From G963674685 sp963674685 (GTDB lineage Bacteria > Lernaellota > Lernaellaia > JACKCT01): a DNA stretch of 64,000 nt. Below, one piece after another: positions 18,401-26,110 of the stretch. The notes under the pieces are model-generated. The model did not search any database, was not told where the DNA came from, and was given only the letters and a program-made list of their open reading frames with translations. The number at the start of each line of letters is the position of its first letter. The first letter of the stretch is position 1. The DNA is taken from assembly GCA_963674685.2 (NCBI GenBank), contig CAXXWT010000002.1, forward strand, positions 1,240,001 to 1,304,000. Reading direction: 5' to 3'. Position numbers and translations under genes: made by a program.

Positions 18401-18758
18401 TGCCGGCGGCGTTGCCGACGATGACGGCCAGGTCTTCAGGTTTGACCGGTTTGAAAAGGCAGTCGACCGCTCCGGCTCTTATGGCGGCGGAGATTGTCGC
18501 CGCGCTCGGTTCTTCCGTAATGATAATGATTTTGGATAGCGGCGAAGTTTGTTTGACGATTTCAAGGTCTTTGAGTCCGCTGTCATTGTCGAGAGAAAGC
18601 CCCAGAACGACAACGGCGATTTCAGTGTCTTTGCCAAGCAGGGAAAGAGCGGCGTCAAAGTCTTTGACGGAATCGACTTCGTATCCTTTTTCTTTAAGAT
18701 GCCGTGAAAAATTTGCGCGAGTGTCTCTCTCGTTTTCTACAATGAGAATTCGAGTCAT
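15420..18758 (-). CDS. Multi-sensor hybrid histidine kinase: REC-GAF-PAS-GAF-PAS-HisKA-HATPase-REC
   Basis: The 1112-residue protein has no transmembrane helix. It opens with a receiver-like domain (residues 1-125) in which the phospho-acceptor position reads 'VVVLGLSL', with Gly at G53 instead of Asp, so it is probably a pseudo-receiver. After a coiled coil come GAF (about 150-310), PAS (318-440), GAF (445-600) and PAS (615-735). The HisKA box 'GGIAHDFNN' has H754, and the ATPase domain has 'GKGTGLGLSTVYG'. The C-terminal receiver has D1045 in 'LLTDVIMPG'. It would integrate cytoplasmic signals. The promoter side faces a 218-base gap before the next gene; no dedicated response regulator is adjacent. 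Confidence 0.92.
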   Translation of the reverse strand: MTRILIVENERDTRANFSRHLKEKGYEVDSVKDFDAALSLLGKDTEIAVVVLGLSLDNDSGLKDLEIVKQTSPLSKIIIITEEPSAATISAAIRAGAVDCLFKPVKPEDLAVIVGNAAGIRALEIENARYRERLENLVLDRTRQICEFNERLQHIAEETKNFSVCESPQILAERILGLLSANMDAGGGSLFWREKDHLRLVAALDSGHQRETIPLPPPPDSVIGKVFDSREGFVVSDIEAGGELRPSGWNGYNNGSFMALPYQDAGGEVLGVLALHDKREPPFTQQDLKIGRIIASHSLEALKNIQLKRSLAESETKYRQISEESITGIFIHSNGKIIYSNPKLGAMLGFTKDELPSLYGKPFINYVHPQDRALVGARAQKRLENEHPVDHYEFRLLKKNGRTLWVEILVSRIEHEGSPALMGNFIDITPRKKAEEEIAERNRDLTILNRFITASNEAASSTDLMAFVLRGVLEWLDFEGGGIYLLDEGEDHAALKFHLGLSDEFIENIQRVPVDKTPFSIVFKKGRPFFVENNSRKLQNQANLWDYHAMASIPIFSSDRVIGALNIVSRNVFSFSDSVKSLLTTIGKEVGNSISRLQTEEALRKSERRLREITDNMSDLVSKCDLNGVLDYLSPSHQSALEVNPDNLLGTSLLNRIHPEDRDAVSKLMETVTSEKKTRRTQYRFLCDDDSYKWLESIGKALVDDSGRARGMIISSRDVTDKKKAEEEKEKLENQLRQSQKMEAVGRLAGGIAHDFNNILTGIGGYAEMILDSLAKEDPLYSEVSEIEKAAQRASKLTQQLLGFSRKQVISPIVANLNDLIESSRKMLARIIEEDVELEYVPGEDLNNVKVDPHQLDQILVNLAVNARDAMPGGGALVIETKNVTLDRDYTRKYPWIVPGNYVMLAVSDTGVGIPQESLKHIFEPFYTTKDKGKGTGLGLSTVYGIVKQNNGFINVYSEEGIGSTFKIYLPRIEKEVEAQVLRSKEATLSGHETVVVVEDEQMVRTLAARVLGMQGYQVRDFEQGVDAVEFCNNFEGDIHLLLTDVIMPGMTGKEVYDRVNLKRPNTKVLYMSGYTENVIAHHGVLHDGMNFIQKPFSVENLVKKVREILDA

Positions 18759-18976
18759 TGTCCGGCCTCGGTTTTATTAAAAGATGTCCACGCCGACGCT
18801 TTTAGCGCCCCGGCCGATGTCCTTCTCAAAATTGCCGCAATCTAACAGATTTTCCGTGGTTTAGGCTATAGCCAAGAGGGAAACATAAGGATTTTCCGAA
18901 TATCCGGGAGGGCGGGAACATTTTCACCGTAAGGGAAATCCTGACGCTTATTTAAACAATATCGGAATTGCACTCA

Positions 18977-19480
18977 TCACGCCAGGCGCATGCTGGCGAT
19001 GAATTTCGGCGCTGTCCGCAATCTGAAAAAGGTCACGGATGTGGAAACAAGCCTTCCGGTTTCAACTTCCGTGACGCGGCCGAAGCAGGTCGTATGGGAA
19101 ACGGGGAGATTCCACGGGCGTATGTTCACCTTTTCGCCAACAAAACGATATGACGCGCCCCCGGCTTCGAAAGTGAACTCGTAGCGGATTTTGCCTTCGC
19201 TGAAATAATTCAGCTGCAACTGCCCTTCGCACGGCGCGCGGTCGCACAGGCCGCCGATAGTCACCGTGCCGGACAGACCCTGTTTGAAAAACGTGTCGGC
19301 GAGGGGATTGATCCACTTGCCCAGCTCTTCCGGCCCCCAGGTGACCCGAAATTCCATGGGCAAATCTCCCGGCGGGCCGAAATCCGGCTCGAATCGGTGC
19401 GATCCCGACATGATTTCATCCATTTTGAAGCCCAGGCGTTTTTCCTTGAGCATGTTGCGAAAGTCATCGATTCGGCCCAT
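18977..19480 (-). CDS. Uncharacterised 167-residue protein in TetR-SDR operon
   Basis: The start at 19480 is supported by a GGGAGGA Shine-Dalgarno. There is no signal peptide or membrane helix. The sequence has a predicted all-beta second half ('GTVTIGGL', 'KIRYEFTFEAGGASYRFVG', 'VSTSVTFFRLR'), with a Cys pair 'CDRAPC' in the middle. The beta-rich end resembles small ligand-binding or lipocalin-like folds, but I do not recognise the family. It is the last gene of a same-strand group after TetR and a short-chain dehydrogenase (27-base gaps), so it probably takes part in the same lipid or steroid-like metabolism. Function unknown. Confidence 0.7.
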   Translation of the reverse strand: MGRIDDFRNMLKEKRLGFKMDEIMSGSHRFEPDFGPPGDLPMEFRVTWGPEELGKWINPLADTFFKQGLSGTVTIGGLCDRAPCEGQLQLNYFSEGKIRYEFTFEAGGASYRFVGEKVNIRPWNLPVSHTTCFGRVTEVETGRLVSTSVTFFRLRTAPKFIASMRLA

Positions 19481-19507
19481 GGCGTCCTCCCGGCCCCATA
19501 CAGGGCG

Positions 19508-20317
19508 TCAATCCTTTTTGGAAAGGAAATAATTGGATGTGAAACCCACAATGTCCGGAACAAAGGGTAAAAATTTCGAGTAGAAAATCAGGTCGTTGGC
19601 GGGATGCGTCATCTCCACCTTCTTCTTCTTTTTCACGGCTTTGAAGATGATCTTTCCGGCCTTTTCCGGGGACATGGAATAATAGGGCACCAGCTTCATG
19701 GACAGCTTCGCGCCGAAACTTTCGCCCTCGATGTCGCTGTAAAAGCCCGTGTTGACCATGAAGGGATAAATCGTGGTCACGTGAATTCCATGTCCGCGCA
19801 GTTCGTAGTACAGGGTTTCGGAATAGGCGCCCAGCGCCGATTTCACCGCCGCGTAGGCTCCCCAGGTCGGCAAGCGCAATATGGCCTGCCCCGACGATAC
19901 GTTCACGATCTGCCCTTTGCCCCGTTCTTTCATGGAGGGCAAAAAGGCGTCGACGTGATACAGGGTTCCCATGAGGTTTACGTCGATCAGCTTTTTCCAC
20001 ATGTCGATGTCCGTATCCGCAAGCTCGGCGGAAAAACCCAGGCCCGCGTTGTTAATAAGGATGTCCAGGCCGCCGAAGCGCTCCAGAATATCCGACGCCA
20101 TGTCCTTGACCTGCCTGCGTTTCGTGATATCCACTTTGTACGTGGCGACGTCCGCGCAAAGCCCCTGCAGTTTCGCGCGGGCCGACTCCAGGGCTTCGGC
20201 GTTAATGTCGGAAATAATCAGCGAAGATCCCGCCTTGGCGAACTGCGCGGCCAGGCACAGCCCGATTCCCCCCGCGCCGCCGGTGATCAGTACGGTTTTG
20301 CCTTTGAGTTTCGCCAT
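19508..20317 (-). CDS. Short-chain dehydrogenase/reductase (SDR)
   Basis: This 269-residue classical SDR has the cofactor motif 'TGGAGGIG' near residue 12, the 'NNAGLG' motif near residue 92, and a Ser-Tyr-Lys set in 'VSSGQA' and 'YAAVKSALGAY'. The coenzyme is NAD(H) or NADP(H); 'ISDINAEALE' after strand 2, with an acidic residue, favours NAD(H). A basic stretch 'KAVKKKKKVEMTHPAN' and a hydrophobic C-terminal segment suggest membrane association, as in SDRs acting on lipids. It sits between a TetR regulator and an unknown protein with 27-base gaps, forming one operon. Substrate unknown. Confidence 0.9.
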   Translation of the reverse strand: MAKLKGKTVLITGGAGGIGLCLAAQFAKAGSSLIISDINAEALESARAKLQGLCADVATYKVDITKRRQVKDMASDILERFGGLDILINNAGLGFSAELADTDIDMWKKLIDVNLMGTLYHVDAFLPSMKERGKGQIVNVSSGQAILRLPTWGAYAAVKSALGAYSETLYYELRGHGIHVTTIYPFMVNTGFYSDIEGESFGAKLSMKLVPYYSMSPEKAGKIIFKAVKKKKKVEMTHPANDLIFYSKFLPFVPDIVGFTSNYFLSKKD

Positions 20318-20344
20318 CGCTTATTCCTTTCCCTCTTTTAGTCC

Positions 20345-21037
20345 TTATTTATTGCCGGGTCCGAAACCTCTGAACGCAAAATCAACCAGTTCCCCGGTCA
20401 GCTCCTTCAAGGTGACGCCGGGAATTCTTTCACTGAACCATATGTCCGCCACGCGCAGGCCGATGCCCACGAGCGCCTGGGATACGATCTCGGTTCGGCA
20501 GGGCCGGGCGAATCCCTCTTTGATGGCGTGTCTCAGATAAAACTGCGCCAGCTCGGCGAACTCGTTGTATAGATTTTCGATTTTTTTCGTAAAACCTTCG
20601 TCGATGGTCGGCGCTTCACGAATGAACAAAAGCGCCAGATCGCGGTTGCGGTCGATGGTTTCCGCCACCTTATCAAGGGCGGAAATCGAGGCATTCTGAT
20701 ACTGCTCGACGTCTGTCGGCAAATTAGCGCTCATGTCGGTGAATTCGTCGAGAAGGTTTTCGACAAATTCATCCATAAGCGCTTCGAAAACCTCGCGCTT
20801 GTCCGTGTAATAACGGTAAAAAGTCCCCTGGCCCACGCCGGCTTCGGCGACGATGTCGGAAATCAGCGCCTTGTGATAACCCTTGCGGCGAAAAACAGCC
20901 GCCGCGCAGTCCAGAAGCTTGCGCCGGGTCCGCAGCTTTCTCAGTTCGTTGCCCGTCGGTTGCGCGTGATCATCCCCGTCGTAATTTTTCGGGCAGCTCA
21001 CGGATACCGTCTTGGATGCTTTGTTATGAGCGCTCAT
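20345..21037 (-). CDS. TetR/AcrR-family transcriptional regulator
   Basis: The 230-residue protein has an N-terminal helix-turn-helix of TetR type ('ALISDIVAEAGVGQGTFYRYYTDK') after about 50 residues of polar extension, and an all-helical C-terminal ligand domain. It is the first gene of a three-gene minus-strand operon with an SDR and an unknown protein, and would be expected to repress it until a small, possibly lipophilic, ligand binds. An inverted repeat at 21122-21149, about 85 bases upstream, is a candidate operator shared with the divergent PilX-like gene. Confidence 0.9.
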   Translation of the reverse strand: MSAHNKASKTVSVSCPKNYDGDDHAQPTGNELRKLRTRRKLLDCAAAVFRRKGYHKALISDIVAEAGVGQGTFYRYYTDKREVFEALMDEFVENLLDEFTDMSANLPTDVEQYQNASISALDKVAETIDRNRDLALLFIREAPTIDEGFTKKIENLYNEFAELAQFYLRHAIKEGFARPCRTEIVSQALVGIGLRVADIWFSERIPGVTLKELTGELVDFAFRGFGPGNK

Positions 21038-21121
21038 GAAGTTCCACCCAGGTTAATTCTTTCAAAGCTCCGATAAAATCCTTTTAAAAGCATCGTCATC
21101 CCCGCGCGGATAAGCGTAGAT

Positions 21122-21149
21122 AATACGGACGGACGAGTCAATCCGTATT
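21122..21149. promoter_or_regulatory. Inverted repeat, candidate TetR operator
   Basis: The perfect arms 'aatacgga' (21122-21129) and 'tccgtatt' (21142-21149) are separated by 12 bases that contain a 'ggacgga' direct repeat. It lies between the divergent tetR-like and PilX-like genes, about 85 bases from the first and 72 from the second. Position and symmetry suit a regulator-binding site; binding is an inference. Confidence 0.4.
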
Positions 21150-21169
21150 TGTCCGCGAATAATTTCTTT

Positions 21170-21197
21170 TGGACACATCTCTCAAATAGTGTATATT
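21170..21197 (+). promoter_or_regulatory. Sigma-70-type promoter for PilX-like gene
   Basis: A -35 box TGGACA (21170-21175, five of six matches to TTGACA) and a -10 box TATATT (21192-21197, five of six) are separated by 16 bases. Transcription would start near 21204, leaving a short leader with a 'gagggcgagg' ribosome site before the ATG at 21221. Confidence 0.5.
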
Positions 21198-21220
21198 AAT
21201 GGGGATATAGAGGGCGAGGT

Positions 21221-22747
21221 ATGCTCGGAAACATATACCTATCAGGTCCGATACATAAACAGGGAACCCCGCGGCGAGGCGCGGTCATCGTCATCGTCAT
21301 GATGGTTCTTATGTCGGCTCTGCTCATTGGCGGCGTCAGCCTTCAAATCACCACCACCGATTTAAAAATCACGCAAAATTACAAAAAAGGCGCCATGGCG
21401 TTTTACGCCGCCGAATCCGGTCTTGAGCACGCCATTTCCGCCATCCGCGAGGAGCGAACCTGGACAGAGGGACTCGCACGGACGGACCAGAACAACGGCA
21501 CGGCATACTTCGTCACCGCTGAATCTCTCGGCTGTCAACTGACGAGAATCCGGTCCACGGGATACGCCGGGGAAAGCATTCGCGTTATAGAAACCACGGT
21601 CAACGTGGATTCCCCGTTCGATCATTCCATCAACGTCGGGGGCGATCTGACCCTTTTGGGCAAGCCGCGATTCAGCAGTTCCGGCGCCAGGGTCAACGGA
21701 AACGTCAACCTCGATCTCGACAACGGGACGCCTGATCTCAATATCTACGTTCCTTCCAGCAGCACAATAAATTGCAGCGCCGGCGACGATGATGACGAAG
21801 ATGCCGTTGTGGCCGCCGAGTCGGTTTTTCCGTTATTAATCGCAACGCAGTCCGCGGGCGCCGATGGATTTGGCGGCAATCAAAGCCAGACATCATCCCG
21901 ACACCGGTACGGTTGGGTCACTATGTGCTGTTCCTGGGGCGAAATCAGCGTACCGAACGGCTGGGTCAGCCGATATATGAGGATGGGCTGCACTCAGGGC
22001 GCTTGCTCCGGCGGCGATGACGACGATGCGGACGATGACGCCGATGACGACGCCGGCGACGACGATGTCGACGACGACGCCGGCGATGACGATGACGCCG
22101 ATGACGACGCGGACGACGATGTCGGCGGCGATGACGACGGCGGACCCTGCGACGGATCGCTGGTGTCCGACACCCTTTGCGACGGGACGGTTTCACGCTA
22201 CGGCACGACCGCCATGGACCTTAACGCTTCGAAGCTCGACGCCGAATCCTGGAATGAACTGACCTCGAAAGCGCAAGGGTCATACCGCTACAACTCCGAT
22301 ACGACTCTGACGAATCTGAACCTCAACAACGTCACCGCCGACGACGAGGGTAATCGCGTGATATACGTCGACGGCGATCTGACCATCAACGGGACCATTT
22401 CCGGAATCGGAACTATTGTCTGCGAGGGGAAGATTATTTGCGAAGACAGCTTCGTCACCAGCGGCACGCCCACGGTGAGTCTCATCGCCAAAGACGATAT
22501 CCTGATGAATTTCGACACCAACGCGCAGTCGCAGATGAACGGCATGGTGTATACGGAAGGGGATTTCGAACTGCACGGGAAGATTAAATACACCGGCACC
22601 ATTACGGCGCTGGGATCGGCGACCTTGCAAAATCCCACCGAGTTCACCAACAACAACGATCCCAATTACTGGGTCACCTATTCCGCGGCCTATAACGTTC
22701 TGACCGATCCCGTCGACGTGATGTTCTGGCAGGAAATGACGGAGTAA
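21221..22747 (+). CDS. PilX-like pilin assembly protein with internal Asp-rich segment
   Basis: The 508-residue protein has a short basic leader, then a hydrophobic helix 'GAVIVIVMMVLMSALLIGGV' (about residues 20-40). The segment 'AFYAAESGLEHAISAIREE' follows, the typical PilX N-terminal pattern of type IV pilus minor pilins and assembly proteins. Two features are unusual. About 45 residues near the middle (codons at 22010-22140) are almost all Asp with Ala, Gly and Val. The C-terminal third repeats 'GDLTINGTISGIGTIVCEG', a beta-helix-like pattern. No other pilus genes are adjacent. It may be a surface-exposed pilin-like protein rather than a standard PilX. The start is fixed by a good ribosome site. 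Confidence 0.72.
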   Translation: MLGNIYLSGPIHKQGTPRRGAVIVIVMMVLMSALLIGGVSLQITTTDLKITQNYKKGAMAFYAAESGLEHAISAIREERTWTEGLARTDQNNGTAYFVTAESLGCQLTRIRSTGYAGESIRVIETTVNVDSPFDHSINVGGDLTLLGKPRFSSSGARVNGNVNLDLDNGTPDLNIYVPSSSTINCSAGDDDDEDAVVAAESVFPLLIATQSAGADGFGGNQSQTSSRHRYGWVTMCCSWGEISVPNGWVSRYMRMGCTQGACSGGDDDDADDDADDDAGDDDVDDDAGDDDDADDDADDDVGGDDDGGPCDGSLVSDTLCDGTVSRYGTTAMDLNASKLDAESWNELTSKAQGSYRYNSDTTLTNLNLNNVTADDEGNRVIYVDGDLTINGTISGIGTIVCEGKIICEDSFVTSGTPTVSLIAKDDILMNFDTNAQSQMNGMVYTEGDFELHGKIKYTGTITALGSATLQNPTEFTNNNDPNYWVTYSAAYNVLTDPVDVMFWQEMTE

Positions 22748-22827
22748 CCCTGCCTATCGTATTACAATATTCATTATTCCGCATTGCTTCCTAAAACTAT
22801 AACCGACGACGGCCGGGCGTAAAATTG

Positions 22828-23589
22828 CTATTCCGCAAGCTCCTTGGCATCCTCGACGATCATCCCGTAATCGTAGGCGAATTTGCGGTCCAGGCGACCG
22901 CCGTCAAGCGTCGTGGACTTCATCGTCAAAACCTGGGAAAATGATCCGGCGGGGGTGGTATAGGTTCCGTCCATGGCGGTGATCTCGGAAGATTCGCTCG
23001 CGATCCCCGGCGCGTTGAAATGCTCGAAAGTCATGCCGACTTCCGGATCGCCGGGCATGAAAATACCGGAGGCGGCGCCGTCTTCGCCCGCGCGCCAGGA
23101 CCCGTCATGCCCCGTCACCGATCCGTATCGGTATTCGTCCACGTCTTTGCCGAAATAGCAGACGGTCCCGTCCGTGCTTTGACCGTAATATCGCAGGGAT
23201 ATCTCGATCAATTCGTTATCGGCCCATTTTCTCGATTCCACGACCCGCGCGGTCACGCTGCCGACGGTGTCGGTTTGATCCAAAACGGTGATTCTTTCGC
23301 GGACTTCCTGAAAATCCTCCATTCCCTCGAGATTCCATTGGTTCCCGACTTCGAAAGCGACGTAAGGATTCGTAATGGTTGTGGAAAAAGCGGCGCTTTG
23401 CGCATCGCAGACCAGGGAATCAAGATCGTCGTCGTCGCCGTCGTCGTCATCGGCCGTGTCGTCATCAGCTTCGTCGCCGCAATTGCAATCGCATACGCAT
23501 TCCTTTTCTCCGGCTTCGCAGGACGCCAGCATGAGCAAAAGCAGGCATAACGCAAGAACTCGTATTATCGCGCGCAGTGTCTTATTCAT
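22828..23589 (-). CDS. Asp-rich lipoprotein of unknown function
   Basis: This 253-residue lipoprotein has lipobox 'LASC' (C24), then a Cys cluster 'CVCDCNC' followed by an Asp-rich linker. The mature domain is beta-rich and includes 'WNLEGMEDFQEVRERITVLDQT' and 'MDGTYTTPAGSFSQVLTMKST', similar in pattern to DUF3108-like secreted proteins. The four tightly spaced Cys after the lipidated Cys are unusual and could form disulfides or bind metal. It stands alone, convergent with the PilX-like gene. I do not recognise a characterised homologue. Confidence 0.75.
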   Translation of the reverse strand: MNKTLRAIIRVLALCLLLLMLASCEAGEKECVCDCNCGDEADDDTADDDDGDDDDLDSLVCDAQSAAFSTTITNPYVAFEVGNQWNLEGMEDFQEVRERITVLDQTDTVGSVTARVVESRKWADNELIEISLRYYGQSTDGTVCYFGKDVDEYRYGSVTGHDGSWRAGEDGAASGIFMPGDPEVGMTFEHFNAPGIASESSEITAMDGTYTTPAGSFSQVLTMKSTTLDGGRLDRKFAYDYGMIVEDAKELAE

Positions 23590-23914
23590 GAGCGATTTCC
23601 TTTCCGCCTGATTTGTCTTATCACCTGCGTGTTATCATAGGGAGCATAAATTCAATTGAAAAGGCCGGCAGCCGGCCTTGGAAAAACTTCTTGGCCGCCG
23701 GGTAAAATCCTTCAAACCCGCGGCGACCGGCAATTATCAGGCCTTATGGACAGCTCCGTTCTTTTGTGCCAAAATTATGCCGTAGTGTGTGGAAAAAGAG
23801 GTTTTTTTTACTCCTTAAAGTTTAGCGTACGACGAGTATTTTTAAAATGATGGTGATTCGGCTGATTTTTCATCGGGCGATTTGCCTCAAACGGCAATTC
23901 CTTGGAGAAATCCC
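23590..23914. other. Intergenic region, no gene seen
   Basis: About 325 bases separate two divergently transcribed lipoprotein genes, so both promoters should be here. The only clear structure is a perfect palindrome at 23661-23679. Short open frames in the region have no ribosome sites or protein-like composition. Confidence 0.6.
23661..23679. repeat. Perfect 9-bp inverted repeat (aaggccggc-a-gccggcctt)
   Basis: The arms 23661-23669 and 23671-23679 pair perfectly around one base. Neither side has a T-tract long enough for a terminator. It lies about 75 bases upstream of the minus-strand lipoprotein start and could be a protein-binding site or a small stem-loop repeat. Confidence 0.5.
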
Positions 23915-25195
23915 ATGAGTAAGCGTTATTTGCGATTCAGCATAGCCGTCGCGTTTCTTGCGGCGCTTTATTGCGTGGTCATTGCGTCGTGCAATGACGA
24001 ATCCGATTCCGATGCCGGCGTTTCCAACGCCGATGAGGCCGAATACGACGATTCGGCGCCGGTTGACGCCGTTCAGGACGCCCTGAGCCACGTCGGAGTC
24101 GGCGCCGATGTACAGACGCCCATCACTTATGCGGGAACCGTTATCGACCCGAGAGACAATGTGGCCGTCGCCGACGCGCAGATTCAGGTGACATTCGCCG
24201 ACGGAACCGATGCGGGCTATTCGGTTATTTATTCCGACGAAGACGGCAAATTCGAGTTTATCGGCGACGAGGACTACGATTATAAGATCTCCGTGGAAAA
24301 AGCCCATTACATTGCCACCGAACTATGGACCATGAGATCCGCATGCGGCAATCTGGAAGAGGGCCTGCCCACGGTTTGGCTCGTCCCTCAACCCGTGATC
24401 ACCGAAGGCGCCATCGCCGGCGTGATTACGGATGCTTTGAACGGTTGGACGATTGCGCTGGCCGACATCGAGTTTCGCAAAGGGCTCAACGCGCCCGACG
24501 AGGGATCGGTTCTCTACACCTCCGTCACCAACAGCAATGCGCCCATGGGAAAATACGAGGTCAGCGCCATGGAGGCGGGTGTTTATACGGGCCATATTAC
24601 AAAGGAAAGCTCGGATTACCTGCCTTCGACGGTGTTGGTTTACGCGCTGGGCGGGCGCTCGGTCAACGGGCAGCATGGCGCCATGATCACGCAGTTGGGG
24701 CAAAGTCAGATGCGCATCGTCGTCACCTGGGGCGTTAATCCCTCGGATCTCGATTCTCACCTTTGGGCTCCGCATAACGGTTGTGAATCGGATAATCCCT
24801 TCCACCTTTATTTTCCCGATGCGGAAGATTACGGCGGTCAGGGTTGTTCGAATTACTTCCGTCTGGATCTGGACGACACGACTTCGAATGGTCCTGAAAC
24901 GACGACGATTTGGGACGCGACCGGAGTATTGAACGAAACTTACAGTTTTCTCGTGCATGACTATACAAACCGCTCCTGCGCCGGCAGCTGCCTGGCCATG
25001 TGCAACTCCCCCGGCTTCAAGGTGGATGTCTACGCCGGGGAATGCGTACAGTCGTTCTATCCGATACCTGGAACCGATGCGACGGTATGGCATGTATTCG
25101 ACGCCGCATATGACGGATCGGAGTGGGTCATCGCCGCCGCGGATGAATACTGCCACGAATCCGAGCCAAGCGCCGTCGGGCCAACTTGCTATTAA
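23915..25195 (+). CDS. Lipoprotein with carboxypeptidase-regulatory-like and YfaP/DUF2135-like domains
   Basis: The 426-residue protein is read from the ATG at 23915, which has GGAGA upstream; a TTG 33 bases earlier is less likely. It has a lipobox 'VIASC' and a short acidic linker. An Ig-like segment 'GTVIDPRDNVAVADAQIQVTF' is typical of carboxypeptidase-regulatory repeats. The C-terminal half carries 'VTWGVNPSDLDSHLWAPHNG' and 'YSFLVHDYTN', matching the YfaP/DUF2135-type beta-sandwich pattern, with several Cys likely in disulfides. It would be a surface-exposed or periplasmic structural protein. It is followed 24 bases later by another exported protein, probably in the same transcript. Confidence 0.75.
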   Translation: MSKRYLRFSIAVAFLAALYCVVIASCNDESDSDAGVSNADEAEYDDSAPVDAVQDALSHVGVGADVQTPITYAGTVIDPRDNVAVADAQIQVTFADGTDAGYSVIYSDEDGKFEFIGDEDYDYKISVEKAHYIATELWTMRSACGNLEEGLPTVWLVPQPVITEGAIAGVITDALNGWTIALADIEFRKGLNAPDEGSVLYTSVTNSNAPMGKYEVSAMEAGVYTGHITKESSDYLPSTVLVYALGGRSVNGQHGAMITQLGQSQMRIVVTWGVNPSDLDSHLWAPHNGCESDNPFHLYFPDAEDYGGQGCSNYFRLDLDDTTSNGPETTTIWDATGVLNETYSFLVHDYTNRSCAGSCLAMCNSPGFKVDVYAGECVQSFYPIPGTDATVWHVFDAAYDGSEWVIAAADEYCHESEPSAVGPTCY

Positions 25196-25219
25196 CCGAA
25201 TCAGCGGGATTTAAAGAAA

Positions 25220-26095
25220 ATGAAAAACAAATGGACTGATAAATTGATGTATGCCGCGGGCCTTCTGGCCGCCGGAATCCTTCTGGCGTGTTCGGCGTCG
25301 GCTATGGCCGCAACCTACGATTTCGAAGACGGCGTCGACGGCCAGCCCGTCGCGTCGGACGCCATTCAGGGCGTGGAGTTTTTCCCCACCGGCGGGCGCA
25401 ACTGGATATACGGCGACTGGCGGACGGAAGGCTATAACGACGTCTATCGTCCGACGAATCCCGACAACACCGCCGAGTGGGACCCGGACAACAATTTCTT
25501 CACATGGCTCGGCGTCGAACAGGATACGGGAAAAATCAATTTCACCGAAGGCGCCTCCTATTTCGCTATGAGCTATTTCTCCCAGGATCTGCTGACCCTG
25601 AGGGCCTACAATTCCATGGGACAGGTCGTGGACGAAGTGACGGGCGACCCGAATCTGTCCACCGGTGAAATGGGGCTTTTGCAGGTCGAGTCCAGCGATC
25701 TGGCGTCGGTCATCATCGGAGACAACAATCGCGCCAACTACTGGATCATCGACAATATCGACACCGACGCTTTTACGGTGGAATGCCTTATCGACGCTGA
25801 CTGCGACGACGGCGTTTTCTGCAACGGCGCCGAATCCTGCGACACGATGTATTACGTGTGCGAGCCTTCGTTCGAGCCGGCCTGTCCCGAAAACGACGGC
25901 CTGTTCTGCAACGGCGAGGAGGCTTGCGACGAGGAAAAAGACAAATGCGTGGCCGACCCGCCGTGCGATGAAGGTCAGGAATGCAACGAGGATCTCGATC
26001 AATGCATCGACCCGGTCGAGCCGGAACCTGAAGAAGAGGAACCGGCCGATCCCGAACAGGTGATACAGGGGGGCGCCTGCTGCGCCTGCGAATAG
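25220..26095 (+). CDS. Exported protein with Cys-rich 'CNG' repeats and C-terminal Cys motif
   Basis: The 291-residue protein has a signal peptide (about residues 1-31, 'SAMAAT'). The N-terminal 180 residues form a beta-sandwich-like domain (PEP-CTERM-neighbour type: 'YDFEDGVDGQPV', 'FFTWLGVEQ'). Two Cys-rich repeats 'CDDGVFCNGAESCD' and 'NDGLFCNGEEACDEE' follow, as in secreted myxobacterial MYXO-CTERM proteins. The end is a Glu/Pro-rich linker and 'GGACCACE'. That tail places Cys residues at the extreme C-terminus without a membrane helix, as in the xylanase of this window. It sits between a lipoprotein gene and a receiver-domain gene with short gaps on both sides. Confidence 0.75.
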   Translation: MKNKWTDKLMYAAGLLAAGILLACSASAMAATYDFEDGVDGQPVASDAIQGVEFFPTGGRNWIYGDWRTEGYNDVYRPTNPDNTAEWDPDNNFFTWLGVEQDTGKINFTEGASYFAMSYFSQDLLTLRAYNSMGQVVDEVTGDPNLSTGEMGLLQVESSDLASVIIGDNNRANYWIIDNIDTDAFTVECLIDADCDDGVFCNGAESCDTMYYVCEPSFEPACPENDGLFCNGEEACDEEKDKCVADPPCDEGQECNEDLDQCIDPVEPEPEEEEPADPEQVIQGGACCACE

Positions 26096-26110
26096 CAAGG
26101 AGGGCGTTTC

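Noticed and set aside
21967..22200. Independent basic protein encoded opposite the Asp run
   Set aside because: Arg/His-rich reading is the trivial complement of GAC/GAT codons.
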